Assembly (NCBI GenBank): GCA_028280355.1
Contig: JANQMB010000212.1
Coordinates: forward strand, 1 to 33,101
Source of the DNA: Verrucomicrobiales bacterium
Lineage (GTDB): Bacteria; Verrucomicrobiota; Verrucomicrobiia; Verrucomicrobiales; DEV007
Direction of reading: 5' to 3'
Length of the DNA: 33,101 nucleotides
Shown: positions 15,500 to 23,822 of the stretch, piece after piece
Position numbering within the stretch: the stretch's first letter is position 1
How the letters are laid out: each line of letters starts with the position of its first letter
Notes under the pieces: generated by a model
Told to the model about the DNA's origin: nothing
The model's input: only the letters and a program-made list of their open reading frames with translations
Database searches by the model: none
Made by a program: the position numbers and the translations under genes

Positions 15500-17746
15500 C
15501 TACCCGACGATCTTGAAGTCCACCATGCGCCGTTCGAAATCGACCTTGGCGACCGCCACCTCGACGGTGTCGCCGGCCTGGAAGACGCGTTTGGGTCTCG
15601 AGCCGACGAAGCGGCTCAGGGTGCCGTCGAACCAGTAGCCGCCGCGGCATTCGGGCAGGTCGCCCTCGGCCACCAGGCCCTTGATAAAGTAGTCGGTGAG
15701 CTCGACGAACAGCCCCTTGCGGCGCACCTCGTGGACCAGGGCGGGGTGGGTGGCGGGCTTCTTCTTGCCGGCGCGCCTCGCCTCCGCCCAGAGGAACTCG
15801 AGCTGTTTGAGCTTCTGGGTCTCGAACTCGGCGTCGGCTGAGTTGCGCTCGGTGTCCGACAGGTGTTCGGCCAGCTCCTCGAGCTGGGAGAGCGGCGGCG
15901 TCTTGGCCGGGGCGGAGCCGGTGATAGCGCCGAGGACGCGGTGGACCACGAGGTCCGCATAGCGGCGGATCGGGCTGGTAAAGTGGGTGTAGTTCACCTT
16001 GGCCAGGCCGTAGTGGCCCTCCGGGTGGTGGTCGTAGCTGGCCCGCTTGAGGCTCTTGAGCAGGCCGACCTTGATGGCGTGTTCCTCCGGTCTGCCGCGG
16101 GCGGCGGCGAGCAGCTTCTGGATCTCCTCGCGGCGGCTCAGGTCACCGATGCTGTAGCCGTAGCCGAGCGCCAGCTGGCGGTAGTCGAACAGTTTGTCGG
16201 CGTCGGGTTCCTCGTGGGCGCGGTAGATCGAGGGCTTGAGCTTGTCCTTGGTGTGCTTGGCGACCGCCTCGTTGGCGGCCAGCATGAACTCCTCGATGAG
16301 CTGGTGGCTCTCGTCGTATTCGATGCGCTCCAGCGCCACCGGGCGGCCTTTCTTGTTCAGGACGGCGCGCACCTCGGGCATGTCGAGGTCGAGGCCGCCC
16401 TCCGCGAAGCGCCTCTCGCGCAGCTTCGACGCCAGCTCCCAGGCGACCTCGAGGCGCCCGCTGAACGAGTCGCTGGCGTCGGGGTTCCGCATGAGCGCGT
16501 AGGCTTCCTTGTAGGTGAAGCGGCGGGCGCTGCGGATGACCGCCTTGTGGAACTTCACCGACTGGAGCACGGCGCCCTTGTCGAAACGCATGACCGCGGC
16601 GTGGGTGAGGCGGTCCTCGCCGGGCACCAGCGAGCAGAGGCCGTTGCTGAGCGCCTCGGGCAACATCGGGATGACGCGGTCGGCGAGGTAGGTGCTGTTG
16701 CCGCGCCCGCGCGCCTCGCGGTCGAGCTTCGAGCCGGGCTTCACGTAGTGTGAGACGTCGGCGATATGCACGGCCAGTTCCCAGCCGCCGCCCTTCCGTC
16801 GCTCGACGAGGATCGCGTCGTCGAAGTCGCGCGCGTCGTCGGGGTCGATGGTGAACACCGGCCGCCGGCGCCAGTCCTCGCGGCCGGCGAGGTCTTCCTC
16901 GGTGACATGGTCTGGGAACTTCGCGGCCTCGGCTAGCACCGCCGCAGGGAACTCGCGCGGCAGGCGCCGGGCGTAGATCACCTGTAGGATGTCGATGCCC
17001 GGGGTGTCCGGGGGTCCGAGCACCTCGGTGACCTTCCCCCGCGGGTGGTTGCGGCGCGACTCCCAGTGCTCGATGGCGACCACCACCTTGTCGCCCGGCT
17101 CTGGGGCGGGGGAGGGCAGCGCCCCGGGGTCGAGCTCGACCGTCGGCGGAAGCAGGGGGTCGTCGGGTTGGGCGTAGGCGAACTTGCCCCGCCTGCGGAA
17201 GGTCCCGATCACCGCGTCGTTGCGGCGTTCGAGGACCTTGATCACGCGCCCTTCGGCGGAGCCGTCGCCGCGCGAGAACTTCTGTTCGAGGCGGCCGCGG
17301 ACCTGGTCGTTCTTGATGTGCTTCGTCCAATGCGGCGCGCCGCCGCGCTTCTGGACCCGGACGATGACCTTGTCTCCGTGCAGGCCGGTGCCGGTCGCCT
17401 CGCGTGGGACGAACACGCCCTTCTCGCGGCCGCGTTCGGGATCGACGAAGGCGTGCCCGGCCGGCTGGAAGCGCAGGATGCCGACGGCCTCGCCGCCGCC
17501 GCCCTTGCGTGGCACGTAGCGGCCTTTCTTGATCTGGCGCAGTTTGCCCGAACTCTCGAGTTCGGAGAGGATGTGGCGCAGCGACTGCCGCTGTTTGGGC
17601 GAGACGCCGAGCGCCCGGGCCAGCTCCGACTTGTTCATCGGCTGGTATTCCGGGCTGCGCAGAAACTTCAGCAACCGCCTCTCGAGGCGGTCGCCGCCAC
17701 CGCTTCCGCGGGGGCGTTTTTTGGGTGTGGGTGTGGCCGTAGCCAT
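15500..17746 (-). CDS. rnr: ribonuclease R
   Basis: The 748-residue 3'-5' exoribonuclease is of the RNB (RNase II/R) family. In order it has a basic N-terminus, a winged-helix domain (about 20-80), cold-shock domains (about 85-245), the RNB domain with the catalytic block I-D-P-D-D-A-R-D-F-D-D-A (Asp301, 307, 309 and 310 bind the metals) and a C-terminal S1 domain ending at V-D-F-K-I-V-G. The helical N-terminal domain makes it RNase R and not RNase II. It degrades structured RNA and takes part in rRNA and tmRNA quality control. The start at 17744-17746 follows a TATTAT box at 17756-17751 on the minus strand so closely that the mRNA may be almost leaderless. The lysine-rich tail seen on many RNase R proteins is absent. 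Confidence 0.94.
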   Translation of the reverse strand: MATATPTPKKRPRGSGGGDRLERRLLKFLRSPEYQPMNKSELARALGVSPKQRQSLRHILSELESSGKLRQIKKGRYVPRKGGGGEAVGILRFQPAGHAFVDPERGREKGVFVPREATGTGLHGDKVIVRVQKRGGAPHWTKHIKNDQVRGRLEQKFSRGDGSAEGRVIKVLERRNDAVIGTFRRRGKFAYAQPDDPLLPPTVELDPGALPSPAPEPGDKVVVAIEHWESRRNHPRGKVTEVLGPPDTPGIDILQVIYARRLPREFPAAVLAEAAKFPDHVTEEDLAGREDWRRRPVFTIDPDDARDFDDAILVERRKGGGWELAVHIADVSHYVKPGSKLDREARGRGNSTYLADRVIPMLPEALSNGLCSLVPGEDRLTHAAVMRFDKGAVLQSVKFHKAVIRSARRFTYKEAYALMRNPDASDSFSGRLEVAWELASKLRERRFAEGGLDLDMPEVRAVLNKKGRPVALERIEYDESHQLIEEFMLAANEAVAKHTKDKLKPSIYRAHEEPDADKLFDYRQLALGYGYSIGDLSRREEIQKLLAAARGRPEEHAIKVGLLKSLKRASYDHHPEGHYGLAKVNYTHFTSPIRRYADLVVHRVLGAITGSAPAKTPPLSQLEELAEHLSDTERNSADAEFETQKLKQLEFLWAEARRAGKKKPATHPALVHEVRRKGLFVELTDYFIKGLVAEGDLPECRGGYWFDGTLSRFVGSRPKRVFQAGDTVEVAVAKVDFERRMVDFKIVG

Positions 17747-17888
17747 AGGGATAATACAGATATGTTGGGGTGGAAAGCCCGCTACCGGCGGCTGAATTGC
17801 CGTGAGATCCTACCTCCAAACCGAGAAAACCGCCCTGGGGCGCCTTGGGGTGGTAGCGGATAGACGAGAGATCTATTGCACAAAAGCG

Positions 17889-17916
17889 TTGTTTTCGCAA
17901 AATATCCTGGTATTCT
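17889..17916 (+). promoter_or_regulatory. probable promoter of the pseudopilin gene
   Basis: TTGTTT at 17889-17894 and TATTCT at 17911-17916 are separated by 16 bases in the only AT-rich part of the 234-base gap between rnr and the pseudopilin gene. The leader would be about 58 bases. Confidence 0.5.
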
Positions 17917-17980
17917 GGGTCGGTGGCCTTGTAAACACATTGTAACCCCAAGGATCCACCCCCAACAAATCCAGTTCGCC

Positions 17981-18577
17981 ATGAAATCCCACTCGCACCC
18001 CCAGTCTAGCCGCCGGCACGCGTCGGCGTTCACCCTCATCGAACTCCTCATCGTCATCGTGATCATCGCGATCTTGGCGGCGGTCGCCTTCCCGGTCACC
18101 GCGATGGTGATGGAGTCCGCGCGCAAGACCGAGGCCAAGTACCAGGCCAAGGGGATCAAGAGCGCCATCGCCAACTACAACATGGAGTATGGCAAGTTGC
18201 CCTTCGAGCAGGGCAGCGGCGGAGGCAACATCGAGTGGGACACCAAGACCGACGACATCATCGCCCTGCTGTCCGGGCTCGACATCGACGGCCTCAACCC
18301 GCGCAAGAAGCCCTTCTACGAGGGCAAGAAGGCGAAGGGCGAGTCCGGCCAGGAGATCGGTGGCGTGTTCGGTCAGGGCGAGGGCATCCGCCTGGTCGAC
18401 CCCTGGGGGAACCCCTACCACATCGTCATCGACGGCGACTACGACAACTTGCTCGAGCCTTTCGAGGCGACCGGCGGCGAGGAACTGCGCCAGCAGATCG
18501 CGGTGTATTCGAAGGGCAAGCCGGACGACGACGGGAACTTCAAGGGGCCGGAGAAGTGGTTGAAATCCTGGCAATAA
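17981..18577 (+). CDS. type II secretion / type IV pilin-like pseudopilin (GspG-like)
   Basis: The 198-residue protein has the class III prepilin N-terminus: a 16-residue basic leader, then F17-T-L-I-E21-L-L-I-V-I-V-I-I-A-I-L-A-A-V as the helix. Glu5 of the mature protein is present. The residue before the cut is Ala16 instead of the usual Gly, which may slow processing by the prepilin peptidase. The globular part includes V-D-P-W-G-N-P-Y-H, the hallmark of GspG-type major pseudopilins, though the domain is longer than in GspG. No other secretion gene is adjacent, as is common for the many dispersed pseudopilins of Verrucomicrobiota and Planctomycetota (from general knowledge). Confidence 0.85.
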   Translation: MKSHSHPQSSRRHASAFTLIELLIVIVIIAILAAVAFPVTAMVMESARKTEAKYQAKGIKSAIANYNMEYGKLPFEQGSGGGNIEWDTKTDDIIALLSGLDIDGLNPRKKPFYEGKKAKGESGQEIGGVFGQGEGIRLVDPWGNPYHIVIDGDYDNLLEPFEATGGEELRQQIAVYSKGKPDDDGNFKGPEKWLKSWQ

Positions 18578-18614
18578 TCCAGTTGGCAAGCGCCACCGGA
18601 TCAGGTTAGTCTCC

Positions 18615-18646
18615 GCGGGGTCGGGTGCAAACCGGCCCCGCTTTTT
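18615..18646 (+). terminator. rho-independent terminator of the pseudopilin gene
   Basis: A ten-base-pair stem (18615-18624 with 18632-18641, one U-G pair) with a seven-base loop is followed by five T. A second seven-base-pair hairpin (18650-18666) lies between it and the tRNA. Confidence 0.88.
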
Positions 18647-18675
18647 GTCGGCCCCGCGACGGGGCCACCGCGAAG

Positions 18676-18749
18676 GCGGGTGTAGTTCAATGGTAGAACG
18701 CGAGCTTCCCAAGCTTGAGACGAGGGTTCGATTCCCTTCACCCGCTCCA
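18676..18749 (+). tRNA. tRNA-Gly(CCC), with encoded CCA
   Basis: The acceptor stem GCGGGTG (18676-18682) pairs with CACCCGC (18739-18745). U is the discriminator and CCA is encoded (18747-18749). The anticodon stem CGAGC/GCUUG carries loop UUCCCAA with anticodon CCC at 18708-18710, reading GGG. The T-loop GGUUCGAUUCC is present. Confidence 0.95.
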
Positions 18750-18775
18750 CCCCGCGACCTTCTAAGGTGTCGCCC

Positions 18776-19519
18776 ATGAGGCGAGCAGCTAAGATGAGGA
18801 GGACGGGCGCTGCCGTCCTGTCGGCGATCCTAGCCGCGGCCGCGGGTTGGTGCCTGGCCGACGAGGGGGGGGGGCCGGACGCCGGGATCGTGTTCTTCAA
18901 CGGCGAGGACCTGTCTGGATGGTCGGGGAACGAGGGGTTCTGGTCGGTGGAGGACGGCGCCATCGTCGGGAGCTCCGAGCGGCCGGTCGCGAAGAACGAG
19001 TTCATCTGGTCGGAGGTTCCGGTGGCGGATTTCCATCTGGTGGTGGACGTCAAGCTGACGCCGGACAAGCGCAACGCGGGGATCCAATTCCGCTCCAGGA
19101 AGGTGGACGACCATGGCCAGGCGCATGGCTACCAGGCCGACGTCGGGGCCGGGTTTTGGGGCAAGCTCTACCACGAGCACGGGCGCGGGAAGCTCGACTG
19201 GGACGATCGCGCCGCCGGGGCGGTGAAGCCGGGCGGGTGGAACCGCTATGAGATCCTCGCCGTGGGCGACCGGATCTGGACGGCGATCAACGGCACGCTC
19301 TGTGTCGCGATCCGCGATCCCGGGGGCGAGCGGTCCGGCCAGATCGCGCTGCAGATCCACAGCGGGCCGCCGCAGACGGTCCGCTACCGGGGGCTGAGGT
19401 TGACGCACGACCCGCCGGTCGAGTTGGCCGGGATGGGCGAAGCTGAACTGGACGCGAAGCTGACCGTGCTGGGGGAACCCCCGGCGAGGCCGAAGGGCCA
19501 GACGAAGGCCGGCGACTGA
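18776..19519 (+). CDS. exported DUF1080 protein (3-keto-disaccharide/glycoside hydrolase type)
   Basis: The 247-residue protein has a basic N-terminus and a hydrophobic signal segment (about 11-28). A single DUF1080 beta-sandwich follows: F-F-N-G-E-D-L-S-G-W (about 40-49), W-S-V-E-D-G-A-I-V-G, N-A-G-I-Q-F-R-S (the usual N-S-G-I-x-x-R position) and G-x-I-A-L-Q-I-H-S-G near the C-terminus. The family is abundant in Planctomycetota and Verrucomicrobiota, and some members act on 3-keto-glycosides, so a periplasmic role in sugar breakdown is likely but unproven. The start could also be the GTG at 18767 or the ATG at 18794. It lies directly downstream of tRNA-Gly. Confidence 0.82.
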   Translation: MRRAAKMRRTGAAVLSAILAAAAGWCLADEGGGPDAGIVFFNGEDLSGWSGNEGFWSVEDGAIVGSSERPVAKNEFIWSEVPVADFHLVVDVKLTPDKRNAGIQFRSRKVDDHGQAHGYQADVGAGFWGKLYHEHGRGKLDWDDRAAGAVKPGGWNRYEILAVGDRIWTAINGTLCVAIRDPGGERSGQIALQIHSGPPQTVRYRGLRLTHDPPVELAGMGEAELDAKLTVLGEPPARPKGQTKAGD

Positions 19520-19537
19520 ATCCTTGGGGGCGCCGCG

Positions 19538-19975
19538 TCACCCGGCTTCGTCCGGCCTGATGTTGTCCAGGCGCAACACGTAGGCGAAAAAGTTGTACTC
19601 GGGTGTCCCGGTGCCGGGGATCGGGGCCGACTGGAGCCGCAGGTGGCAGCGGGGGAGGTGCTCCGTCTGCACCGAGAAGCGGATGGTCTTGCGCCCCTCG
19701 CGTTCGGTGATCTCGAGGGCGGTCTCGGGGTCGGCCCCGGTTACCGTGTGGAAGAACACCCCGGCGGCGAGCAGCGATCCCGACGCCACCTCCCCCAAGG
19801 ACACCACGAAAGCGGTCTCGTCGTCGTGTTTGGTGGCAGAGACTTCGTAGCCATAGCGCGATGGCAGATGCTCCTCCTTGGAGACATCCAGGAGCACCAT
19901 GACCGGCCTCGCCTCGAGGCCAGACGCGACCAGCGCGAGGAGGGCGATGGTCGAGATTGCGGTGCGGATACCCAT
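19538..19975 (-). CDS. exported hypothetical protein
   Basis: The 145-residue protein starts at the ATG at 19973-19975 (a GTG just before it is possible). A signal peptide is followed by a likely cut after G-L-E-A. The mature part is beta-rich and contains two short K/R-rich turns and an H-L-P-R-C-H-L-R-L segment. The strand pattern V-M-V-L-L-D-V-S ... Y-G-Y-E-V-S-A resembles the secreted beta-sandwich in the SHD1-domain protein at 20878-21513 (Y-A-T-Y-G-Y-E-V-T-L), which suggests a shared fold, but I cannot align them reliably. It is convergent with the DUF1080 gene. Function unknown. Confidence 0.65.
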   Translation of the reverse strand: MGIRTAISTIALLALVASGLEARPVMVLLDVSKEEHLPSRYGYEVSATKHDDETAFVVSLGEVASGSLLAAGVFFHTVTGADPETALEITEREGRKTIRFSVQTEHLPRCHLRLQSAPIPGTGTPEYNFFAYVLRLDNIRPDEAG

Positions 19976-20182
19976 CACCTGTTGTGACGGCGGGGGGGGC
20001 GGCTTCTTAGAGGTATCGGGAAAGCGACCGGGGTCACGGCGCTAGCTCCACGATGTGCGGTTTTGCCATCTCGTGTAGCTATCGTGGCGCCTGGGGCGGG
20101 TGGGGGCTTGAAGATCACACCTGTCGGTAACCTCCCGTGCTCTCCTCGCAGCCACCATCGCAGCTTGCGCGCTATCCCCGAC

Positions 20183-20865
20183 ATCGCCCCGGCCCAAGGT
20201 GGAACGCTGAAGATCTTCTTGCTGTTCGACCAGTCGAACATGGAGGGGCAGGCCTACACCTAGACGAGCGCCCAGACCGACATCTGGAACATCCCCACCA
20301 TGCAGTTCCTGCCCAGCGGGACACCCGCGGCGACGAGCTGCCTCAACAACCTCCCCTCCGATTTCAAGCCGAGCCTGGCGAGCAGCTGGCTCGACCCGCG
20401 CGACGACGTCTGGCTGTCCACTACGACGCCACCTCCGGCGCCACCACCCTGGGGACCGACTGGCGGCCGCCGACCGCGGTCGCGGCGCGCGGCGGGACGG
20501 TCGGGCCGAACTACACCACCAGCATGAACCGGTTCGTCGCCTTCCTCGACGACCTCGACGCCGACCTGGCCGACGGTTCGGTCAGCCCGCAGACAGTCTT
20601 CGGCCCCGCGCCGCGCTTCGAGATCACCGGCGTCCAGCTGCTGCCGGGGAACCGGGTACAGCTCACCTGGAACTCCCGCCCGAGACAGAGCTACATCGTG
20701 TTATGGTCGGTGGACGGCAGCGACTTCCGTGCCGATGCCGGCGACAATTTCGCGTCGGGCGGCGAGACCACCACCACGGTGATAGGCAGCGCAGACGCCC
20801 CGATCGGGGCGGCGGCGACCCTGTTGTTCAAGGTGTCGGAGAACGCGGTGCCCGGCGGCGGCTAG
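20183..20865 (+). pseudogene. decayed sialate O-acetylesterase-like gene fused to a secreted beta-domain remnant
   Basis: One frame reads L-K-I-F-L-L-F-D-Q-S-N-M-E-G, the SGNH-type motif (normally G-Q-S-N-M-E-G) of SASA/sialate esterases. It stops at a TAG (20261-20263), resumes in the same frame as far as L-D-P-R-D-D-V-W, and then shifts near 20412 to the +1 frame with V-H-Y-D-A-T-S-G. The D-V-W-V-x-Y-D element of the esterase is therefore split across the frameshift. The 3' part (about 20600-20860) encodes a fibronectin-like C-terminal domain (F-E-I-T-G-V ... V-Q-L-T-W-N-S-R-P) often found on secreted proteins of this group. Most of the esterase core is missing, so deletions as well as point lesions have occurred. 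Confidence 0.6.
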
Positions 20866-20877
20866 ACCGGGTTCGCC

Positions 20878-21513
20878 TCAGCGCCCCCAGGTGCCGCCGT
20901 CCACCTTGGTGATCAGGTTCTTCTCCTCGAAGAGCATGCGGCCGGAGGCGTCGTAGACCCTGAGCCAGAGCCCGCCAAGGTGGTTGCCGATCGAGCCCTT
21001 GGCACTGCCGTTCATCAGGCGCCCATTGTAGGTGTTGGAGCCGGCGACAGTTTTGAAAGAGAAATCGTCGCGCGGCAGGATCTTCGAGACCTCGACCTCC
21101 CCCCTGTTCTTGACGCTCGCGGTGTTGTAGATCTGGTATTTGATCGTGATGTCCTTGGCGGTCATCCCCGAGCGGCTCTCGAGGGTCACCTCGTATCCGT
21201 AGGTCGCGTATTTGCCAGTGCTGCTGAGCTTCACCGGCGTCCGGCGGACGGCGAAGCTGTAGGTGACGTTCGCTTTCGCCCACTGCTTGAGGTACCCCTG
21301 GCTCTCCTTGGAGAACTTGCTCAGCGGGACGTCGTAGTCCTTGCGCCCCTTGCGGATCTTCACCTCGCTGTCGGACATCCGGACGATCTGCACCTTGATC
21401 GGTTTGCCGTCCGCAGAGGTCAGCTCGTGCAGCGTCTCGTCGAGACCGGACGCTGCCACCGCCGTCAGCAGCAGGGCAGCGGCGACTGAGGCAGCTTTGG
21501 CGAGGCAGTTCAC
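20878..21513 (-). CDS. exported protein with SHD1-like N-terminal domain
   Basis: The 211-residue protein starts from the GTG at 21511-21513, which gives a good signal peptide ending near V-A-A-S-G. A TTG at 21549 would add 12 residues. Residues about 27-75 form an SHD1-like barrel: T-S-A-D-G-K-P-I-K-V-Q-I-V-R, then V-K-I-R-K-G-R-K-D-Y-D-V-P-L-S-K-F-S and Y-L-K-Q-W. The remaining 135 residues form a strand-rich domain of unknown type with a W-L-R-V-Y-D-A-S-G-R-M-L motif. SHD1-like modules are very frequent in secreted proteins of Verrucomicrobiota/Planctomycetota. It is convergent with the esterase pseudogene. Confidence 0.75.
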   Translation of the reverse strand: MNCLAKAASVAAALLLTAVAASGLDETLHELTSADGKPIKVQIVRMSDSEVKIRKGRKDYDVPLSKFSKESQGYLKQWAKANVTYSFAVRRTPVKLSSTGKYATYGYEVTLESRSGMTAKDITIKYQIYNTASVKNRGEVEVSKILPRDDFSFKTVAGSNTYNGRLMNGSAKGSIGNHLGGLWLRVYDASGRMLFEEKNLITKVDGGTWGR

Positions 21514-21778
21514 TACGGCGATTGTGGTCGATCGCCGACCCTGCTGCAAGCATGGAATTGCGCCGCGCTAGCGAGCCGCTCGCCCGCTTTCGATGATGGG
21601 TAGAGGCGGGGCGCACAGCCACCACCCGGTCAGCCACGCGGGTGGCCGGATCGACCGTGTGCCGCGCCCTGGGCGACGTGCAGGACGGCGCCGGTGCTGT
21701 TGTTTGTGTCGGCCTCCTGAGGGGTCGGCGGGGGGATCCCGACGACCGATATCACTATAGGAACCGTGCGACGCCAGC

Positions 21779-22279
21779 TCAGAAACGGCGCAATTCACCC
21801 TCGAACCGGGGGGAGATATATAGATCGGAAGTCGGGTTGCACCCCGATGGCACGAACGCCTCGCTGTGTAGCGCGAGGAGATCTGCCTGCTCGGCTTCAC
21901 GATCCAATTCATCGTCGTTGATGCGGAAGTGGAGATGTGTTGCTCGGTATGCCTCGATATAGACCGACCGCGGGTGGCGCGAGCCGGAGCACTCCCCCAG
22001 ATCCCCCGCACCGATGTACACGGCAACCCACAACTGGGCGATGTTCTTCCTGGCGAAGATGTAGTTTCCCATCTGACCCAACTGGATGTTCACCGGAAGC
22101 GGCAGAACGGCGTATCGGTAGGTGCCTCCGAAGGCTCCTTTCCAGTCGTAGGTGTCGGGCTCCCCATGCAAGCAGTCGTTCCCGTGTCCCGACCGATCTC
22201 CATATTGCGTCGATCCCTGCGGGTGCCCTATCGTCTCCAGCCCCGCCATGGCGTCGGGGTCGCCTACATCCTGGTACAT
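21779..22279 (-). CDS. GIY-YIG-like domain protein
   Basis: The 166-residue protein is read from the ATG at 22277-22279. The longer frame to 22456 runs through a strong hairpin and is less likely. The central part has G-N-Y-I-F-A-R-K-N (about 71-79) followed by W-V-A-V-Y-I-G-A-G-D-L (84-94), which fit the GIY and YIG strands at the normal spacing. Downstream are A-T-H-L-H-F-R-I and a helix with E-A-E-Q-A-D-L-L-A (129-137) holding the candidate catalytic Glu. I recall a small family with exactly this N-Y-I-F-A ... V-Y-I-G ... A-E-x-x-D-L-L pattern. Whether it is an active nuclease is unclear, since the usual Arg after YIG is not obvious. It lies downstream of an XRE regulator on the same strand. 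Confidence 0.6.
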   Translation of the reverse strand: MYQDVGDPDAMAGLETIGHPQGSTQYGDRSGHGNDCLHGEPDTYDWKGAFGGTYRYAVLPLPVNIQLGQMGNYIFARKNIAQLWVAVYIGAGDLGECSGSRHPRSVYIEAYRATHLHFRINDDELDREAEQADLLALHSEAFVPSGCNPTSDLYISPRFEGELRRF

Positions 22280-22325
22280 ATCTTTTCCTCTATGTGAAAT
22301 CTCGGAGAGGGGGTCGTGGGGCAAT

Positions 22326-22354
22326 GCCCCCCCGATCTTTACGATCGGGGGGGC
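22326..22354. terminator. 12-base-pair hairpin between the XRE and GIY-YIG genes
   Basis: Bases 22326-22337 pair perfectly with 22343-22354 (a G/C run plus GATC) around a five-base loop. No true T-run follows on either strand; the plus side is pyrimidine-rich. It could end transcription of the XRE gene or act as an mRNA structure ahead of the GIY-YIG gene. Confidence 0.45.
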
Positions 22355-22534
22355 TCTCTCCTTGTGTCTCTCCTCTTGCCCAGCGGCAACCCATGGGGGG
22401 GTGCCTCTCAACATCCTCCATCGCCTCATCTTGCGCAGGCTGGGCGCGGCCGGCATCTCGCCGATCGCCGCCCCACCTGCCTCCTGTTCGGAATCTATGT
22501 TGTTGAACCCACATCCTCCGATCCGGCAACGGGA

Positions 22535-22870
22535 CTACACGAGCTCGGCCTCGGCCTCGCTCGGTTCGTAGACTGACGAAGGGTCCGGTGCCGGCTCCAT
22601 CGAGAGGCTCTCGTCATCATACAGGTTAAAAATAGGTCCAAGTGGAATATGTAGTGCCCGTGCAATTTTTACGACGACAAACAACGATGGGCTGCGTTGC
22701 CCGCGCTCGATCAGGCTGATGGTGCTCGGGTGTAACCTTGTCATTTTTGCGATTCGATACATCGACAGATTTTGAAGTTGCCGAGCCCGATGTAGTTCGC
22801 GGATAACATGCCCTACGATTGCGGCAGCGACATCGTCACCTACTATATCTCTATGATTATCCTCTCCCAT
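22535..22870 (-). CDS. XRE-family transcriptional regulator
   Basis: The 111-residue protein has a Cro/C1-type helix-turn-helix at about 19-78: V-I-R-E-L-H-R-A-R, then M-Y-R-I-A-K-M-T-R-L-H-P-S-T-I-S-L-I-E-R-G-Q-R-S-P and I-A-R-A-L-H-I-P-L-G. The acidic C-terminus has no sensor domain. The start at 22868-22870 has a strong GGAGGAG ribosome site four bases upstream, rare in this window. A near-perfect inverted repeat just upstream may be its own operator. It is followed by the GIY-YIG gene after a hairpin, which suggests a small accessory unit under its control. Confidence 0.85.
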   Translation of the reverse strand: MGEDNHRDIVGDDVAAAIVGHVIRELHRARQLQNLSMYRIAKMTRLHPSTISLIERGQRSPSLFVVVKIARALHIPLGPIFNLYDDESLSMEPAPDPSSVYEPSEAEAELV

Positions 22871-22885
22871 GTACTCCTCCCTGAG

Positions 22886-22908
22886 TGCCTAGATTGAGAA
22901 TTTAGGCA
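22886..22908. promoter_or_regulatory. candidate operator upstream of the XRE gene
   Basis: TGCCTA (22886-22891) and TAGGCA (22903-22908) form an inverted repeat with 11 bases between, extendable to eight-base arms with one mismatch. It lies 15 bases upstream of the XRE start, where an autoregulatory site would be expected. Confidence 0.4.
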
Positions 22909-23359
22909 ACCACCGTAAGAGGTTGTGGTCAACTGACATTTCACCAAGGGTTGGTTGACAATGATCATATGAATCCATTCCGGGAACTCTGATCTGGTTC
23001 CTGTTTTTGATGGTCTAGAGATTGTGGGCGGGGCCCCGTCCATATCCAAAAATCACGGCTCCCGCATGGCCTTATACTGTTTGTCAGGGTGTCAATGGCT
23101 TAGCGATGACTTGACGATCTTCTAGGGAACGCCAGACCCCTGTATATTGCTGTGAGCGCATTCGTATCGATGAAATATTGACAACCCGAACGCCGATCCG
23201 CGCTCCGTATATTTCGAAATATCTAATCCCGACTCCCGGGGTCCTTCTAGTCTGGTATTCAAGGTCGATATTTCTGCACCTCAGGCTCTGCGGTGGCCAG
23301 GTCTGTGTCGACTATTGTCCAGTGGCGAACCGGTGTGGCCGGTGGGAATTTGGTTAGAG
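22909..23359. other. AT-richer intergenic stretch with short palindromes
   Basis: This 450-base gap has no convincing gene. It holds GTCAAC/GTTGAC arms (22928-22933, 22954-22959) and a perfect 14-base palindrome ATATTTCGAAATAT (23209-23222). Related GAAATAT octamers occur at 23172-23179 and 23216-23223, with the reverse form at 23267-23274. Scattered TTGAC and TATATT boxes are present but none is correctly spaced. Confidence 0.4.
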
Positions 23360-23689
23360 ATGCAGGATCAACGTGGGGCTGGTGGTGGGGAGATTGGTGG
23401 GGGGGGCTCCAGGGATATAGGGATGTTTCCACCGGAACCGGTGTGCGACGATCTCGCTCTTGAGGAGGCGTCTTTGATCCGGGACCTCCGGTGCTGTGTG
23501 TCCGAGGGGCATGACTATACGTGCGTGATCGAGTTGATAGAGAGACGGTTTGGTGAGGTCGCTAGGAGGTACCTACATAGCGATCTCGATCCAGAGACCC
23601 TCAGGCGAAACCGGGATCGTCTATCGGGGATCAGCCAGCGCCTGACGAGGATCGGCCGCGGTCTATGCGGGTGCGACCCGGGGGGCTGA
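23360..23689 (+). CDS. small hypothetical protein, helical
   Basis: The possible 109-residue protein, read from the ATG at 23360, has a Gly-rich start. An ATG at 23423 would remove it and give an 88-residue product. The remainder is charged and helical: L-A-L-E-E-A-S-L-I-R-D-L-R, then V-I-E-L-I-E-R-R-F-G-E-V-A-R-R-Y and L-D-P-E-T-L-R-R-N-R-D-R-L, with four scattered Cys. The amphipathic pattern favours a real gene, but I recognise no family. It is convergent with the response regulator. Confidence 0.4.
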   Translation: MQDQRGAGGGEIGGGGSRDIGMFPPEPVCDDLALEEASLIRDLRCCVSEGHDYTCVIELIERRFGEVARRYLHSDLDPETLRRNRDRLSGISQRLTRIGRGLCGCDPGG

Positions 23690-23822
23690 GGGGTCGTTGT
23701 CCCCCTCCATTTGCAAAGAGAGGCGTTCGGCCAACTGGGGGTGGCGGCTGGGGAGCAGCCTATATGGGCGGGCGAACTTTGATGGTCAAGTGATGGAGGG
23801 TGTACCAGGGCGCATGGGGAGT

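Noticed and set aside
18650-18666. Second terminator before tRNA-Gly
   Set aside because: A seven-base-pair hairpin without a T-run; probably just structure next to the true terminator at 18615-18646.
22280-22456. N-terminal extension of the GIY-YIG-like protein
   Set aside because: It would run through a 12-base-pair hairpin and has no family-like sequence; the ATG at 22277-22279 fits the motif layout.
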